NCBI GenBank assembly: GCA_039800005.1
Contig: JBDLRN010000095.1
Location: forward strand, 10,227-74,226
From: Casp-actino8 sp039800005
GTDB taxonomy: Bacteria; Actinomycetota; Acidimicrobiia; Acidimicrobiales; Ilumatobacteraceae
Length of the DNA: 64,000 nt
Direction of reading: 5' to 3'
A model generated the notes under the pieces. It was not told the DNA's origin, did no database searches, and saw only the letters and a list, made by a program, of their open reading frames with translations. Numbering within the stretch: the stretch's first letter is position 1; each line of letters begins with the position of its first letter. The position numbers and the translations under genes are program-made. Positions 25,327 through 34,839 of this stretch are shown here, piece by piece.

Positions 25327-27093
25327 GTGGGGGTGGAGCGTCGTCGGTTCGCCCGAACGGGAGTCGTCGTAGCGTCGGTTCTCGCCCCGTTCGTCTCGGT
25401 CCTGCTGGTGGTGCTCTCACAGGGACGTTGGTTCCCGGCCGGAGACATGGCGCAAGCCGAATTGCACATGCGGGGCTTCTTCGCCGACCCACCGCTCGTC
25501 GGCGCGGCCGGGCGCATTCTGACCGAGTCCGGTTTCCAGGGCAGTCATCCGGGACCGAGCCTGTGGGTCGCCATGTTGCCGATGTACCTCCTCGGCGGCC
25601 GGAGCAGTGCGGCGTTGATGGTGGCGGTCGTGTCGGTGCACGTGGTCTCGGCTGTTGCGGCCATCTACTTGGCTCGTCGACGGTACGGCTGGTCGGTGGC
25701 GGTCCTCGTCGCGTTCGTCATCGTTTTCTTCGTTCGGTCGGCCGGCCCCGATCTGGTCGTCGAACCATGGAATCCATGGCTGGCCTTGATGCCGTTCCTC
25801 GTGTTCGTCCTGCTCGTCGACGAGATCGTTCGTCGCCCGGTGTCGTGGCGGTGGATCGTGTCGGTCGTGCTCGTCGGCAGCCATTGCGTGCAGTGCCACG
25901 CGGGCTACGCACTGATCGTCGGGGTCGGACTGCTCGTCGTGGCGATCGTGCTGATCCGTCGACGTTCCTTTTCGACGATCGGTGCCGGATCGGTTGCCCT
26001 CGCCGTCGCGTGGGCCGCCCCACTGGTCGATCAGTGGCGACGCGAGCCCGGCAACATCTCGATCCTCGTCGATCATTTCGGATCACCGGGCGAACCCGGC
26101 ATCGCCGTCGTGGACGCGCTGCGCATCGTCGCGACGCAGTTCAACGTGATCGGCCCGTGGTTGCTCGGTCCGGGTCCGTCCCGACCCGCCGAGACCTGGG
26201 CCCGGTGGCCGGGATTCGTCGCCTTGGTGGCACTCGCCGTGATCGCCCATCGGCGTGCCACCAAGACCGGTGACCGGGAACTGGCCGGTCTGCTCGCGAC
26301 CGTCGCCGGGGGAGCGGCGATCGCCGTGTTGTCGATTCTGCGGCTCTTCGGCCCGTACTTCGAATACACCATTCGCTGGACCTGGATCCTCGCCGCGTTG
26401 CTGACGTTCGGGTCGGGATTGGCGCTCGTTCGATCGGCGCGCCCCGGTACGTCGAGTCGAGCGCCGGCGCTGCCGTTCTGGTTGGGCGGTTTGGTCGCCG
26501 CCGCAGTCGTCGCGAGTGTCAGTGCTGGTGTCGACGCCAAGATTCCCGGGGCGATCGACTCGCGCATCGTCGGCGACCTGGTTCCGCAGCTGGAATCCCA
26601 CGTCGACGACGACACGGTGCTCCTGCGTTTCTGGGACCCGTACACGCTCGATGCGACGGGCTTCGGCACCATGCTCGAGTTGGAGCGCCGTGGCCACGAT
26701 GTGCGGGTCGATCCGTCCTTCGCCGCGGCGGCACTTCCGCATCGAACGGCGACCGCCGATCTCGTCGATCAGGTGTGGTGGATCGTCGTCGGACCGATGA
26801 ACGACCGGCTCGCCCGCGAACCCGACGTCGAACGTCTCGGCTACGTGAATCCCCGTTCGACCGACGAGCAGCGCGAGGCCGAGCGGCTGCTCGCCGACAT
26901 CGAGGCCGGACTGATCGCCATTGATCGCTCCGAGTTGGTCGACCAGTTGTCGGCCCCGGGCGCATCGCTGTTGTTCGCCGAGCCCCCACTCGAACCCGAG
27001 GTGGCGGCGATGATTCGCGATCTGTACCGGCTCGGGCAGCCGGTCGGTGTGTACGTGTTGCCCGAGGGTCTCGACGTCGAATCGCTAAGGTGA
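25327..27093 (+). CDS. GT-C-like polytopic membrane protein (paralogue B)
   Basis: The 588-residue membrane protein has the same plan as the one at 18418-20256: WFPAGDMAQAEL after the first helix (D40), PPLVG, HPGPS, EPWNPW, HCVQCH, about ten helices, then a soluble outward tail with NPRSTDEQ. Sequence agreement along the whole length shows duplication. It probably uses a polyprenyl-phosphate sugar, and the polyprenol-phosphate mannose synthase gene begins 7 nt after its stop, so mannose is a reasonable guess. GTG 25327 is fixed by the promoter box. No named family. Confidence 0.7.
   Translation: MGVERRRFARTGVVVASVLAPFVSVLLVVLSQGRWFPAGDMAQAELHMRGFFADPPLVGAAGRILTESGFQGSHPGPSLWVAMLPMYLLGGRSSAALMVAVVSVHVVSAVAAIYLARRRYGWSVAVLVAFVIVFFVRSAGPDLVVEPWNPWLALMPFLVFVLLVDEIVRRPVSWRWIVSVVLVGSHCVQCHAGYALIVGVGLLVVAIVLIRRRSFSTIGAGSVALAVAWAAPLVDQWRREPGNISILVDHFGSPGEPGIAVVDALRIVATQFNVIGPWLLGPGPSRPAETWARWPGFVALVALAVIAHRRATKTGDRELAGLLATVAGGAAIAVLSILRLFGPYFEYTIRWTWILAALLTFGSGLALVRSARPGTSSRAPALPFWLGGLVAAAVVASVSAGVDAKIPGAIDSRIVGDLVPQLESHVDDDTVLLRFWDPYTLDATGFGTMLELERRGHDVRVDPSFAAAALPHRTATADLVDQVWWIVVGPMNDRLAREPDVERLGYVNPRSTDEQREAERLLADIEAGLIAIDRSELVDQLSAPGASLLFAEPPLEPEVAAMIRDLYRLGQPVGVYVLPEGLDVESLR
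27086..27091 (+). promoter_or_regulatory. -10 box of the polyprenol-phosphate mannose synthase gene
   Basis: TAAGGT overlaps the end of the preceding gene and stops 8 nt before GTG 27100. Confidence 0.5.
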
Positions 27094-27099
27094 ATCCTC

Positions 27100-27852
27100 G
27101 TGCCCGTGGCCGTCGTCCTGCCCACCTACAACGAAGCCGAGAACATCGAGCGATTGCTGCGAGAGCTGCGACGGATCCTGCCCGAGGCTCGACTCGTGGT
27201 GGTCGACGACTCGAGTCCCGATGGAACCGGCGAGTTGGCCGAGCGGTGCGCGGTCGAACTGGGATCCATCGACGTGGTGCATCGCGCCGTCAAGGACGGG
27301 CTGGGCAATGCTTACCGCTTCGCATTCCGTCGAGTGATCGACGACGGATTCGACGTCGTGGTCACGATGGACTCCGACTTCTCGCACGACCCGGAGGTCG
27401 TGCCGAGTCTCCTCGCGCGAATCGACGCCGGAGCCGACGCCGTCATCGGCTCGCGCTACGTCCCGGGTGGCGGAACCCAGGACTGGCCGCTACATCGTCG
27501 GCTCTTGTCGCGTTGGGGAAACGTCTACACCGGGTGGATCCTCGGTGTCCGGGCTCGTGATTGCACCTCGGGCTTCCGTGCGTATCGCTCGTCGGCACTG
27601 TCGGCCATCGACCCCGACTCCACGCGGGCCGATGGATACGCGTTTCTCACCGAATTGGTGGTTCGCCTCAGTCGTCGGGAAGCGCGCATCGACGAAGTTC
27701 CGATCGTGTTCGTCGATCGCCGCTACGGCACGTCGAAGATGTCGTCGCGGATCGTGATCGAGTCGATGTTGCTCGTGACGCGCTGGGGACTGTCGCATCG
27801 AGTGCGACGACTTCGGGAGCGCGTGCTCAGCGGTCGGCAAGCTTCGACCTGA
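27100..27852 (+). CDS. Polyprenol monophosphomannose synthase (DPM1/Ppm1-like GT2)
   Basis: This 250-residue GT2 enzyme has VVLPTYNEAENI at the start, VVVDDSSPDGTG for the first nucleotide-binding aspartates, the catalytic MDSDFSHDPE, GSRYVPGG, and the C-terminal basic RYGTSKMS. This set is typical of dolichol/polyprenol-phosphate mannose synthases, which make the mannose donor for GT-C enzymes from GDP-mannose. No N-acyltransferase domain is fused. It follows GT-C paralogue B closely, and its end overlaps the convergent GT2 gene by 26 nt. Confidence 0.88.
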   Translation: MPVAVVLPTYNEAENIERLLRELRRILPEARLVVVDDSSPDGTGELAERCAVELGSIDVVHRAVKDGLGNAYRFAFRRVIDDGFDVVVTMDSDFSHDPEVVPSLLARIDAGADAVIGSRYVPGGGTQDWPLHRRLLSRWGNVYTGWILGVRARDCTSGFRAYRSSALSAIDPDSTRADGYAFLTELVVRLSRREARIDEVPIVFVDRRYGTSKMSSRIVIESMLLVTRWGLSHRVRRLRERVLSGRQAST

Positions 27853-28552
27853 CGGTCGAGCCGAGAGCCGAGTACCGCACGATGCAGTAGATGGCGCGAA
27901 CGCCGTCTCGCCAACCGATCTTCTTGCCTTCGGCGTAGGTGCGACCGGAGTACGAGATGCCGACTTCGTAGATGCGGTACTTGCCACGAGCCAATTTGGC
28001 GGTGATCTCCGGTTCGAATCCGAACCGATCCTCTTCGATCTCGATGCTCTGGATCACCGACCGGCGGAAGCACTTGTAGCACGTCTCCATGTCGGTGAGG
28101 TTCAGGTCGGTGAACATGTTCGACAGCAGCGTGAGGAATCGGTTGCCCATCGAGTGCCAGAAGTACAAAACGCGATGCGGGCGGCCCGAGAGGAACCGGG
28201 AACCGAACACCACGTCGGCGCGGTCGTCGAGCAGCGGTTCGAGCAACACGCCGTATTCGCCCGGGTCGTACTCGAGATCGGCGTCCTGGACGACGACGAA
28301 GTCGGCCGTGGCGCGCGAAAAACCAGTTCTCAGGGCGGCACCTTTGCCGCGGTTGACCTCGTGCAGAACGACCGTGACTCGGGGGTCGGCGAGAGTGGCC
28401 AGGATGTCGCGAGAACGATCGGAGGATCCGTCGTCGACGACGACCACCTGGGCGACCCACGGGGAGGCCAGGACCTGATCGACGAGGGTGGCGATGGTGG
28501 CCTCCTCGTTGAAGCACGGCACGACGACCGACAGGCAGGGCGGAGGGGTCAC
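27827..28552 (-). CDS. Glycosyltransferase family 2 protein, polyprenyl-phosphate type
   Basis: A 241-residue GT2 enzyme: VVVPCFNEEATI, VVVDDGSSDRSRD, QDADLEYDPGEY with the DxD, and ETCYKCFRR. This resembles the polyprenyl-phosphate glucose or hexose synthases related to DPM1. It lacks the C-terminal transmembrane helices of GtrB-type enzymes. It starts 12 nt after the aftD-like gene, so it is in the same minus-strand operon and may supply a second lipid-linked sugar. Sugar identity is not visible. Confidence 0.83.
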   Translation of the reverse strand: MTPPPCLSVVVPCFNEEATIATLVDQVLASPWVAQVVVVDDGSSDRSRDILATLADPRVTVVLHEVNRGKGAALRTGFSRATADFVVVQDADLEYDPGEYGVLLEPLLDDRADVVFGSRFLSGRPHRVLYFWHSMGNRFLTLLSNMFTDLNLTDMETCYKCFRRSVIQSIEIEEDRFGFEPEITAKLARGKYRIYEVGISYSGRTYAEGKKIGWRDGVRAIYCIVRYSALGSTVRSKLADR

Positions 28553-28564
28553 GAGCGTTGGAGG

Positions 28565-31500
28565 CTAGCGCGACGGTTCGCGGCCGAGGGCGAGCGACGC
28601 GCCCCACATGACGAGACCGGCGAGCACGGGCTGGTGGGCGCGGGAGAAAACGCTCGGCCATCCGAACCCGGGCGCGGCTCCGGTGCGGATCTGCTGGGCG
28701 ATCACGAAGAGCAGACCGAGCAGAACGAGCACGACTCCGACGCGACCCGTGAGAGTCAGCGCGTCGATTCCGGTGCGACGGCCGAAGAGATTCGAACGGG
28801 CGAGGGACGCACCGGCGAAGCACGCGATCGGAACGAGGGACCACGCCGGCGACACCGTGAGGGCGACGACCGCGATGGCAAGAACGGCGAGCGTGGTCGA
28901 GGTTCGAGGAGATCGTGCCGGCGGGGTCATGGAGAACACTCGAGTCTCCTGCGCCGTGCTCGAGGTCGGCGCGGATCGACGGCGACGTTCGAGGAGTGCG
29001 GCGGCGGCGACGATCGCGATCAGTGCGAGCCCCGAGGTGGCGAGCCCGATCCACACGAGGTTCTGCGGTCGCCATTCGGTACCGAACTCGCGCGGGGACG
29101 CCGAAGGTTCGACGATCCACACGTTGCGGCCGACGGCCGACGGACGGGGACCGTTCGACCAACCGTCGTTCCAGCCGTCGAAACCCTCGACGACACACGC
29201 GTTCGAACACGACGGCACCGTGAAGGTTCGGGTGGCGCGAGAGGTCTCGGTGGGCACCGATGCGGCGGTCGCACCGATCACGCGATCGGTGGCAGTGAAC
29301 ACGATCCGATCGACGTCGATTCCTGTGATCAGTCCACTCGTCGTTTCCAGTCGGTGGACTCCGTCGACGACGAACACGTCGTCGGAGCACACTTCGACAT
29401 CGAACGGTGCGCCACTGAGCAATTCGTCGACGCGTCCCCGGAGACGAATCGACAACGGCTCACCGTCGAACTCGATCAGATCGTCGCGGCATTCCGTCGC
29501 CCACGTCCGGTCGAGGGATTGAATCGACGCTCCCGAGATCTCGGCGATCCCGATCGGATGCCGAAGCGATCGTCCGGTACGACGATCGAGGTGCATCCTT
29601 TCCTCGGCTTCGACCACGACGATCTCGAGACGGTCACCCTCGATGGGGTCGAAGTCGATAATGCCGTCGGGTCCGACGTCGACCTCCCGAGCCACACCCG
29701 AGCCGTTCGACACCAGCACTCGCCGGACCCGGGGCGACGAGTCGGGTTGAACGATCACCAATGAGCCGATCGGACCCACGACGGGAACGACGAGAGTCGG
29801 AGGTTCGTCACCGACCGCCGACCACCATGCGGTCGTGGGGTCCCCGTCGTGGGCACTCCACGAGGCCCAAGCCTGATGTCCGACCAGATGATCGACCGAT
29901 TCGTCGGCGGTGGGAATCCGGAGACCGAACAGTTCGGCCACCACCCCCGTCGACGCTCGTGCCGACAGATGAGCGGTGACCTCGACATCGACGTCGAGAT
30001 CGCCGGGCACCGTGAATTCGCGCACGAGGCGATGCTCGGGATCTTCGCGCCAGTCGTCGACCGGATCGGCGACGAGGCGCGTGAACACGAAAGCGTCCGC
30101 CGTGAGGCCGTCGGCGAGGGGAGCGACGCGGATCACCTCGGGACGGCGCAGTTCGATCGGCAACACTTCTCGGAATCCCACCGCATCACCGTGCGAGGCG
30201 GTGGCGCCGTCGTTCCAGGCGATCTCGGCGAGACGGATCTCGATGCGAGTCGCCGGTCGATCGAGGACGATGTTCGTCGAGTCGTCGAGTTGGTGTCGGA
30301 TCCAGGCGTCGTCGTCGGCGCGGATCTCGACGACGGTGACCCAACGGTCGCGCTCGGTCGCTCGTTCGAGAACGAGGGAGTCGAGAGGACCATCGCTGGT
30401 GATCGTGAAGACGTGGCCACGCGGGTCGCGCTCGTCGCCCACCAGCCAGGCCGTGTTCGGATCGCCGTCCAGCGCCATGGCGGGTCGGTACTCGGGCCAG
30501 TACGACAACTCGGTGCCGTAACCGGTGGCGACCGCTTCGATCGCCTCGGTCCGCACGATCGTCTCAGCGGGCCCGAAGGAGGTGAGCGGCAGACGTTGGT
30601 CGTACACGTCGATGAACGACACGACCCCGGTCTCGGACTCGGTGGCCCCCCAGACCTCTTGAGAACTCCGCCAATGGTGCGCGCGTCGGCGTGACGAGTC
30701 GGTCACCACGACCGGTCCGATCGGCAGGCGACTCGGCGAGCCGCTCGTCGTGTCGATGGTCGCCGGATCGAGAACCACGTTGTGGCCGTCGATCAGTCCG
30801 GCACTCGCTGCGTCGACGAGACCGGTTCCGTCGGCGCGTATCCACGTCGGTTCGGTGCTCACTCGGACGGGCGCAGACGGGTCGTCGACCGACCACAACG
30901 AGATCTCGGGAAGGGCGAGTGGGGGCGCCAGGATCTGATCGGCCGACCAGAAACGATCGGCGAGATTGATCGACGGTGAGCCGAAGTCAGCGAGACGCGT
31001 GAGACCGGGCGGATCGTCACCCATGAGCGACGCGGCACGTTCGGGTCGAATGGTGCCGAAGCGTTCGTACTGATGCGAGTTGGCGACCATCACCGTGTCG
31101 GCACCGAGCAGGCGGGCCATCGGTGCGATGGACGCCGGATCGAGGCGACCTTCCTGGAAGGCGTCGTCGAAGGCGTAGAGAGCGTCCATGTACGGCGCAC
31201 TGCCGAGAGGAAGCCAATCACGGCTCACGAATCGCTTGTCGGTGAGCGCCGGCAGGATCGGATCGACGGGGTACCCCCAGCGATAGGCCGCCGACTCGAT
31301 CCCCGGAACGAGCAGGACCGCGCCGTCGTGGCCGGCGGCCAGTCGCGCGTCGAGGAAGCGAGCGGCCTCGGTCCACGCCGTCGGAACGTTCTCGGGACGT
31401 TCGAGCACCGGATCGACCAGGCGACCGGTGAACGATGCGGGCAGGTTCAGGACCGCGAGGACGACGATCGATGCGGGCGCGAGCACGGAGCGTCGGTCGC

Positions 31501-32674
31501 CCCACGAGCGAGCGAGCGACCATTGGCGCGCCCGCGTCGCGACGGCTCCGGCCCCGAGCGCGAGCACCAACACGACGAGGGGTGCCGCTCGCGTCGACGA
31601 TCGCAGAGCGAGACTGATGGCACTGGTCGGATCGTCGGCCGCCCACGACCACAGCGGCGACGGATCGGCGAAAGGGTGCGCACCGACGGCGAGCACGGTG
31701 CCGATCACGAGCACGATCGCCGCCGGTCGACGGATCTCGACCGGAAGACGAGCGACACCGACCAGACCGATGGCGACCAACGACAGCCCGGCGACGAGCA
31801 CGACACCGACCCCCATGTACGGCTCGGCCGCACTGGTGAGTTCGACGGCGACGTTGCGGTCGTAGAACAACCAGTAGCCGAGACCGCGCAACACCTCGAG
31901 TGAGGTCGAGGTGGCGGCGGTCGACGGCAGCGTCTCACTGAAAGACAGGACTGCGGCGCCGAATCGACCTTGCGTCGCGAGTCCGAGGATCCACCAGGCG
32001 TTCACCAGAACGGCCACGGCACCGAGACCGACCACGAGACGAAGCGTCGAACGCCACGACGTTCTCGCCCGACTCTCCATGACGATCCACACCAACGGGG
32101 CCGGCGCGATCATCGCCAATGCAGTGGCGTTGAGGCCGCCGGTCGACGCGACCAGGAGAGCCCAGATCGCCACGTCTCGCGCGCGACGATGACGTGCGAT
32201 CGTCACGCTGACGGCCAAGATCCAACCGAGCAGACTCCACGGAAGAAGGAGAGCCGACGTGCGCGAGACGTACGGGAGCACGTACGGCGAGAGTTGGTAC
32301 ACGACCGCCGCCACCACGGCGGTCGTGGCGGGCAAGCCGAGTCGACGGGCGAAGAACAACACGCCGGTGCCGGCGAGGACGAACAGGGTGCCGATCCAGA
32401 GCCGATGAGCCACCCAGTCCGGTGTCGACAGAACGATGTCGAAGAACCAGTAGAAGGGTCCGCTCGGCCAGAGGTAGCCCACGTTCTGATGCGGAACCCA
32501 TCCGCTGAACTGTCGGGTGTCCCATGTCCAGATGGAGTCGGCGACCAGTCGCGACGGATCGAGGTAGAGCGAGAGTTTGGTGTCGCCGGGAACCCGTCCG
32601 GGCGCGCTCAACAGTGCGGGCAGATAGGCGAGGAGGGCGAGACCGAGGACGGGGCGAGCACGCTCGCCGATCAC
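28565..32674 (-). CDS. aftD: AftD-like alpha-(1->3)-arabinofuranosyltransferase
   Basis: The 1369-residue protein has the plan of mycobacterial AftD, a GT-C enzyme that branches arabinan using decaprenylphosphoryl-arabinose. An N-terminal membrane domain (about 1-420) carries DTKLSLYLDP in its first outer loop and GYLWPSGPFYWFF. A long outer region (about 430-1240) contains discoidin/carbohydrate-binding-like segments, several with a W-x-D-GDPNTAW or DGDPTTAWW motif. Three C-terminal helices end it. GTG 32674 is fixed by a GTGA overlap with the upstream mannosyltransferase. No EmbA/B/C, AftA or AftB gene was recognised in the window. Confidence 0.86.
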   Translation of the reverse strand: MIGERARPVLGLALLAYLPALLSAPGRVPGDTKLSLYLDPSRLVADSIWTWDTRQFSGWVPHQNVGYLWPSGPFYWFFDIVLSTPDWVAHRLWIGTLFVLAGTGVLFFARRLGLPATTAVVAAVVYQLSPYVLPYVSRTSALLLPWSLLGWILAVSVTIARHRRARDVAIWALLVASTGGLNATALAMIAPAPLVWIVMESRARTSWRSTLRLVVGLGAVAVLVNAWWILGLATQGRFGAAVLSFSETLPSTAATSTSLEVLRGLGYWLFYDRNVAVELTSAAEPYMGVGVVLVAGLSLVAIGLVGVARLPVEIRRPAAIVLVIGTVLAVGAHPFADPSPLWSWAADDPTSAISLALRSSTRAAPLVVLVLALGAGAVATRARQWSLARSWGDRRSVLAPASIVVLAVLNLPASFTGRLVDPVLERPENVPTAWTEAARFLDARLAAGHDGAVLLVPGIESAAYRWGYPVDPILPALTDKRFVSRDWLPLGSAPYMDALYAFDDAFQEGRLDPASIAPMARLLGADTVMVANSHQYERFGTIRPERAASLMGDDPPGLTRLADFGSPSINLADRFWSADQILAPPLALPEISLWSVDDPSAPVRVSTEPTWIRADGTGLVDAASAGLIDGHNVVLDPATIDTTSGSPSRLPIGPVVVTDSSRRRAHHWRSSQEVWGATESETGVVSFIDVYDQRLPLTSFGPAETIVRTEAIEAVATGYGTELSYWPEYRPAMALDGDPNTAWLVGDERDPRGHVFTITSDGPLDSLVLERATERDRWVTVVEIRADDDAWIRHQLDDSTNIVLDRPATRIEIRLAEIAWNDGATASHGDAVGFREVLPIELRRPEVIRVAPLADGLTADAFVFTRLVADPVDDWREDPEHRLVREFTVPGDLDVDVEVTAHLSARASTGVVAELFGLRIPTADESVDHLVGHQAWASWSAHDGDPTTAWWSAVGDEPPTLVVPVVGPIGSLVIVQPDSSPRVRRVLVSNGSGVAREVDVGPDGIIDFDPIEGDRLEIVVVEAEERMHLDRRTGRSLRHPIGIAEISGASIQSLDRTWATECRDDLIEFDGEPLSIRLRGRVDELLSGAPFDVEVCSDDVFVVDGVHRLETTSGLITGIDVDRIVFTATDRVIGATAASVPTETSRATRTFTVPSCSNACVVEGFDGWNDGWSNGPRPSAVGRNVWIVEPSASPREFGTEWRPQNLVWIGLATSGLALIAIVAAAALLERRRRSAPTSSTAQETRVFSMTPPARSPRTSTTLAVLAIAVVALTVSPAWSLVPIACFAGASLARSNLFGRRTGIDALTLTGRVGVVLVLLGLLFVIAQQIRTGAAPGFGWPSVFSRAHQPVLAGLVMWGASLALGREPSR

Positions 32675-33906
32675 GGAATCGCCCCGTACACACCGTAGAG
32701 AGCGGTGAGCGCCGTGAGTCCGGTCCCGCACATCGCCAAGAGGTACGGCCACCAGTGACGCCGCCGTTCGTGGTCGAGCCAGACGGCCGCGGCGACGAAC
32801 AACGGAAAGGCGGTGAACAAGAAGCGAGGCCGAGCGGTCACCGTCGCCGGAAGGAGCATCAGCGCGACCACCACTGCGCTGTACGCCGCAGCCGGAAGAG
32901 GGAGGCGCACCTTCCACGCGATCCACACCACGGCGATGGTGGCGAGAAAGGCGACGGCCGTGATGAGATCGGTCGGCGAGGTGAGAGGTTTGGTGAAGGC
33001 CTCGAGGGTGTTGCGAATCGCGGTGAGACCGAAACTCGCTCCTTCCTTCCAGGCTTCACCCTGGACGCGGAACCACACGCGTGACTCTCCGGCATGACGG
33101 TCGATCCACAGCTGGTAGGCGACGAAACCGATGGGCGCGAGCACGGGAGCCACGAGCGCACTCCACCGGCGGGAGCGACGAACGGCGACGACGGCCGCGA
33201 CCGCGGTGGCGATCACGAGGGCCACTCCGTTGGGCCGAGTGGCCGTGGCGATGGCGGCGAAGAGTCCGGCCACGAACCATCGTTCGCGAGACAGGGCCAG
33301 GAGGCAGGCGGCGGCGAGAGTGAGCAGCAGGGCTTCGCTGTAGGCGAATGACAGCACGAAACTGCCGGGGAAGAAGGCGATGAGGACCATGGCGGGTCGA
33401 GCCGCACGATCGCCGAACCACTGACGAGCGAGCAGACCGACCAGAACGACGAAGACCGCTCCGAGGATCACGTTGACGAACAAGGCGGCGAAGGTGTCAC
33501 CGCCGGGCAGGATCCGATCGGCCGTGCGAACGAGCCATGGATACATCGGGAAGAATGCGACCCGAGCTTCGGGATCGTCGTAGGTGATTCCGCTCGGTAC
33601 GTAGTCCGGATAGCCGCGGCGAACGATCCGCAGGTACCAGATCCCGTCCCACGAGGTGAGAACGTCGAGAATCATCGACGACGCCGAGCGAGGCAGCACC
33701 GCCTCGCGCGCGTGCGGATCGGGTTTGTCGAAGAAGCCCCAGATCAAGCGCTCGCGCAACTTGTTGTCGTCGGCTCGCATCTCGGCCCCGACGATGCCGG
33801 CGCCGATCAGTATGCAGATCCGGGACAGCACGTAGGCCAGCGCGGCGTGTCGGAGTGCCGTTCGCCAGAGGAGAGAGGAGTCGGAGGGTGCCGCGATCGA
33901 GGTCAT
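32671..33906 (-). CDS. PIG-V-like GT-C mannosyltransferase
   Basis: The 411-residue membrane protein has about nine to ten helices and a first-loop motif SWDGIWYLRIVRRGYP near residue 95, typical of the PIG-V/GT76-like group of bacterial mannosyltransferases; AFFPMYPWLVR and LSFAYSEALLL follow as in that family. It likely takes mannose from polyprenyl-phosphate-mannose. ATG 33906 was chosen over a longer frame because the extra residues are low-complexity and lie over a putative promoter. It is the first gene of the operon with aftD and the GT2 gene. Confidence 0.8.
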   Translation of the reverse strand: MTSIAAPSDSSLLWRTALRHAALAYVLSRICILIGAGIVGAEMRADDNKLRERLIWGFFDKPDPHAREAVLPRSASSMILDVLTSWDGIWYLRIVRRGYPDYVPSGITYDDPEARVAFFPMYPWLVRTADRILPGGDTFAALFVNVILGAVFVVLVGLLARQWFGDRAARPAMVLIAFFPGSFVLSFAYSEALLLTLAAACLLALSRERWFVAGLFAAIATATRPNGVALVIATAVAAVVAVRRSRRWSALVAPVLAPIGFVAYQLWIDRHAGESRVWFRVQGEAWKEGASFGLTAIRNTLEAFTKPLTSPTDLITAVAFLATIAVVWIAWKVRLPLPAAAYSAVVVALMLLPATVTARPRFLFTAFPLFVAAAVWLDHERRRHWWPYLLAMCGTGLTALTALYGVYGAIP

Positions 33907-33986
33907 GGGACGGTACGACCCCGGATGGGTCGCTCCGACGCTACACGGTGCGCCGACGGCGGGTCGGTAGGGGCAGACTGAGGTGC

Positions 33987-34811
33987 ATGTCGACCTCCGC
34001 AACGTCCGCTGATCCCGTCGTCCTCGAGTGGCCCCGCCCGGGTGTGGCGCTACTCCGACTGAATCGGCCGGATCGTCTGAACGCCATGACGAGCGAACTC
34101 GTGCAGAGTCTGCATCGCCACTTCGACGAACTGTCGGTGCATCCCGATTGCCGGGTCGTGATCCTGACCGGTGCCGGACGGGGCTTCTGCGCCGGACTGG
34201 ATCTGACGGGGTACGGGCTCGCCCCTCACAGCGAGAACATCGGCGCGACTCAGCGTGGCTTCGCGACCCAGAAGCACATCGCCACTCTGGTCACGCACAT
34301 GCGGTCGATGCCACAGCCGGTCATCGCTGCGGTGAACGGTGCGGCGGCCGGTGGAGGACTGGCCCTGGTGCTGGCGAGCGACGTACGTCTCGGTGCCGAG
34401 TCGTCCAAGTTCAACGTGGCCTTCGTGCGGATCGGCTTCTCGGCCTGTGACATCGGGACGTCGTGGTTGCTGCCGCGCATCGTGGGCGTGGCGCGGGCGC
34501 AGGAGTTGATGCTCACCGGTCGCGTCTTCGACTCGGCGGAGGCCTATCGCATCGGTCTCCTCGTCGACGTCGTTCCCGACGAGCATCTGCTCGACGCGGC
34601 TCTCACCAAGGCCGACGAGATCATGCGCAACACACCGTTCGGGATCGCCCTCACCAAGGAAGCGATGTGGACCGCGCTCGAGATCCCCGGCATGCAAGCC
34701 GCCATCGATCTGGAGAACCGCCAGCAGATCCTGAGCAGTCACACCGACGACGCGCGTGAAGCCATGATGGCCTTCGTCGAGAAGCGGCCGCCGAGTTTCG
34801 GCAACCGCTGA
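33987..34811 (+). CDS. Enoyl-CoA hydratase/isomerase family protein
   Basis: The 274-residue crotonase-fold protein has the oxyanion-hole segments ILTGAGRGFCAGLDL and AVNGAAAGGGLALVLASD. Position 2 of the catalytic Glu pair looks replaced: the region FVRIGFSACDIGTSW has Asp where hydratases often have Glu, so reaction type (hydratase, isomerase or other) is uncertain. Likely beta-oxidation or related acyl-CoA metabolism in the cytosol. It starts at ATG 33987 and runs convergent with the peptide ABC operon. Confidence 0.85.
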   Translation: MSTSATSADPVVLEWPRPGVALLRLNRPDRLNAMTSELVQSLHRHFDELSVHPDCRVVILTGAGRGFCAGLDLTGYGLAPHSENIGATQRGFATQKHIATLVTHMRSMPQPVIAAVNGAAAGGGLALVLASDVRLGAESSKFNVAFVRIGFSACDIGTSWLLPRIVGVARAQELMLTGRVFDSAEAYRIGLLVDVVPDEHLLDAALTKADEIMRNTPFGIALTKEAMWTALEIPGMQAAIDLENRQQILSSHTDDAREAMMAFVEKRPPSFGNR

Positions 34812-34837
34812 GACGTTCGCGCGGGGCCCGCTCAGCG
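34806..34837. terminator. Weak inverted repeat between convergent genes
   Basis: CGCTGAG and CTCAGCG form 7-bp arms around an 18-nt GC-rich loop, between the enoyl-CoA hydratase and ABC ATPase stops. No T-tract follows, so termination is only possible. Confidence 0.3.
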
Positions 34838-34839
34838 CC

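Noticed and set aside
28154..29764. Long open frame on the plus strand inside the AftD-like gene (536 codons)
   Set aside because: It is antisense to a convincing membrane enzyme, has no recognisable motif and is rich in Arg, Gly and Glu as expected from reversed high-GC codons.
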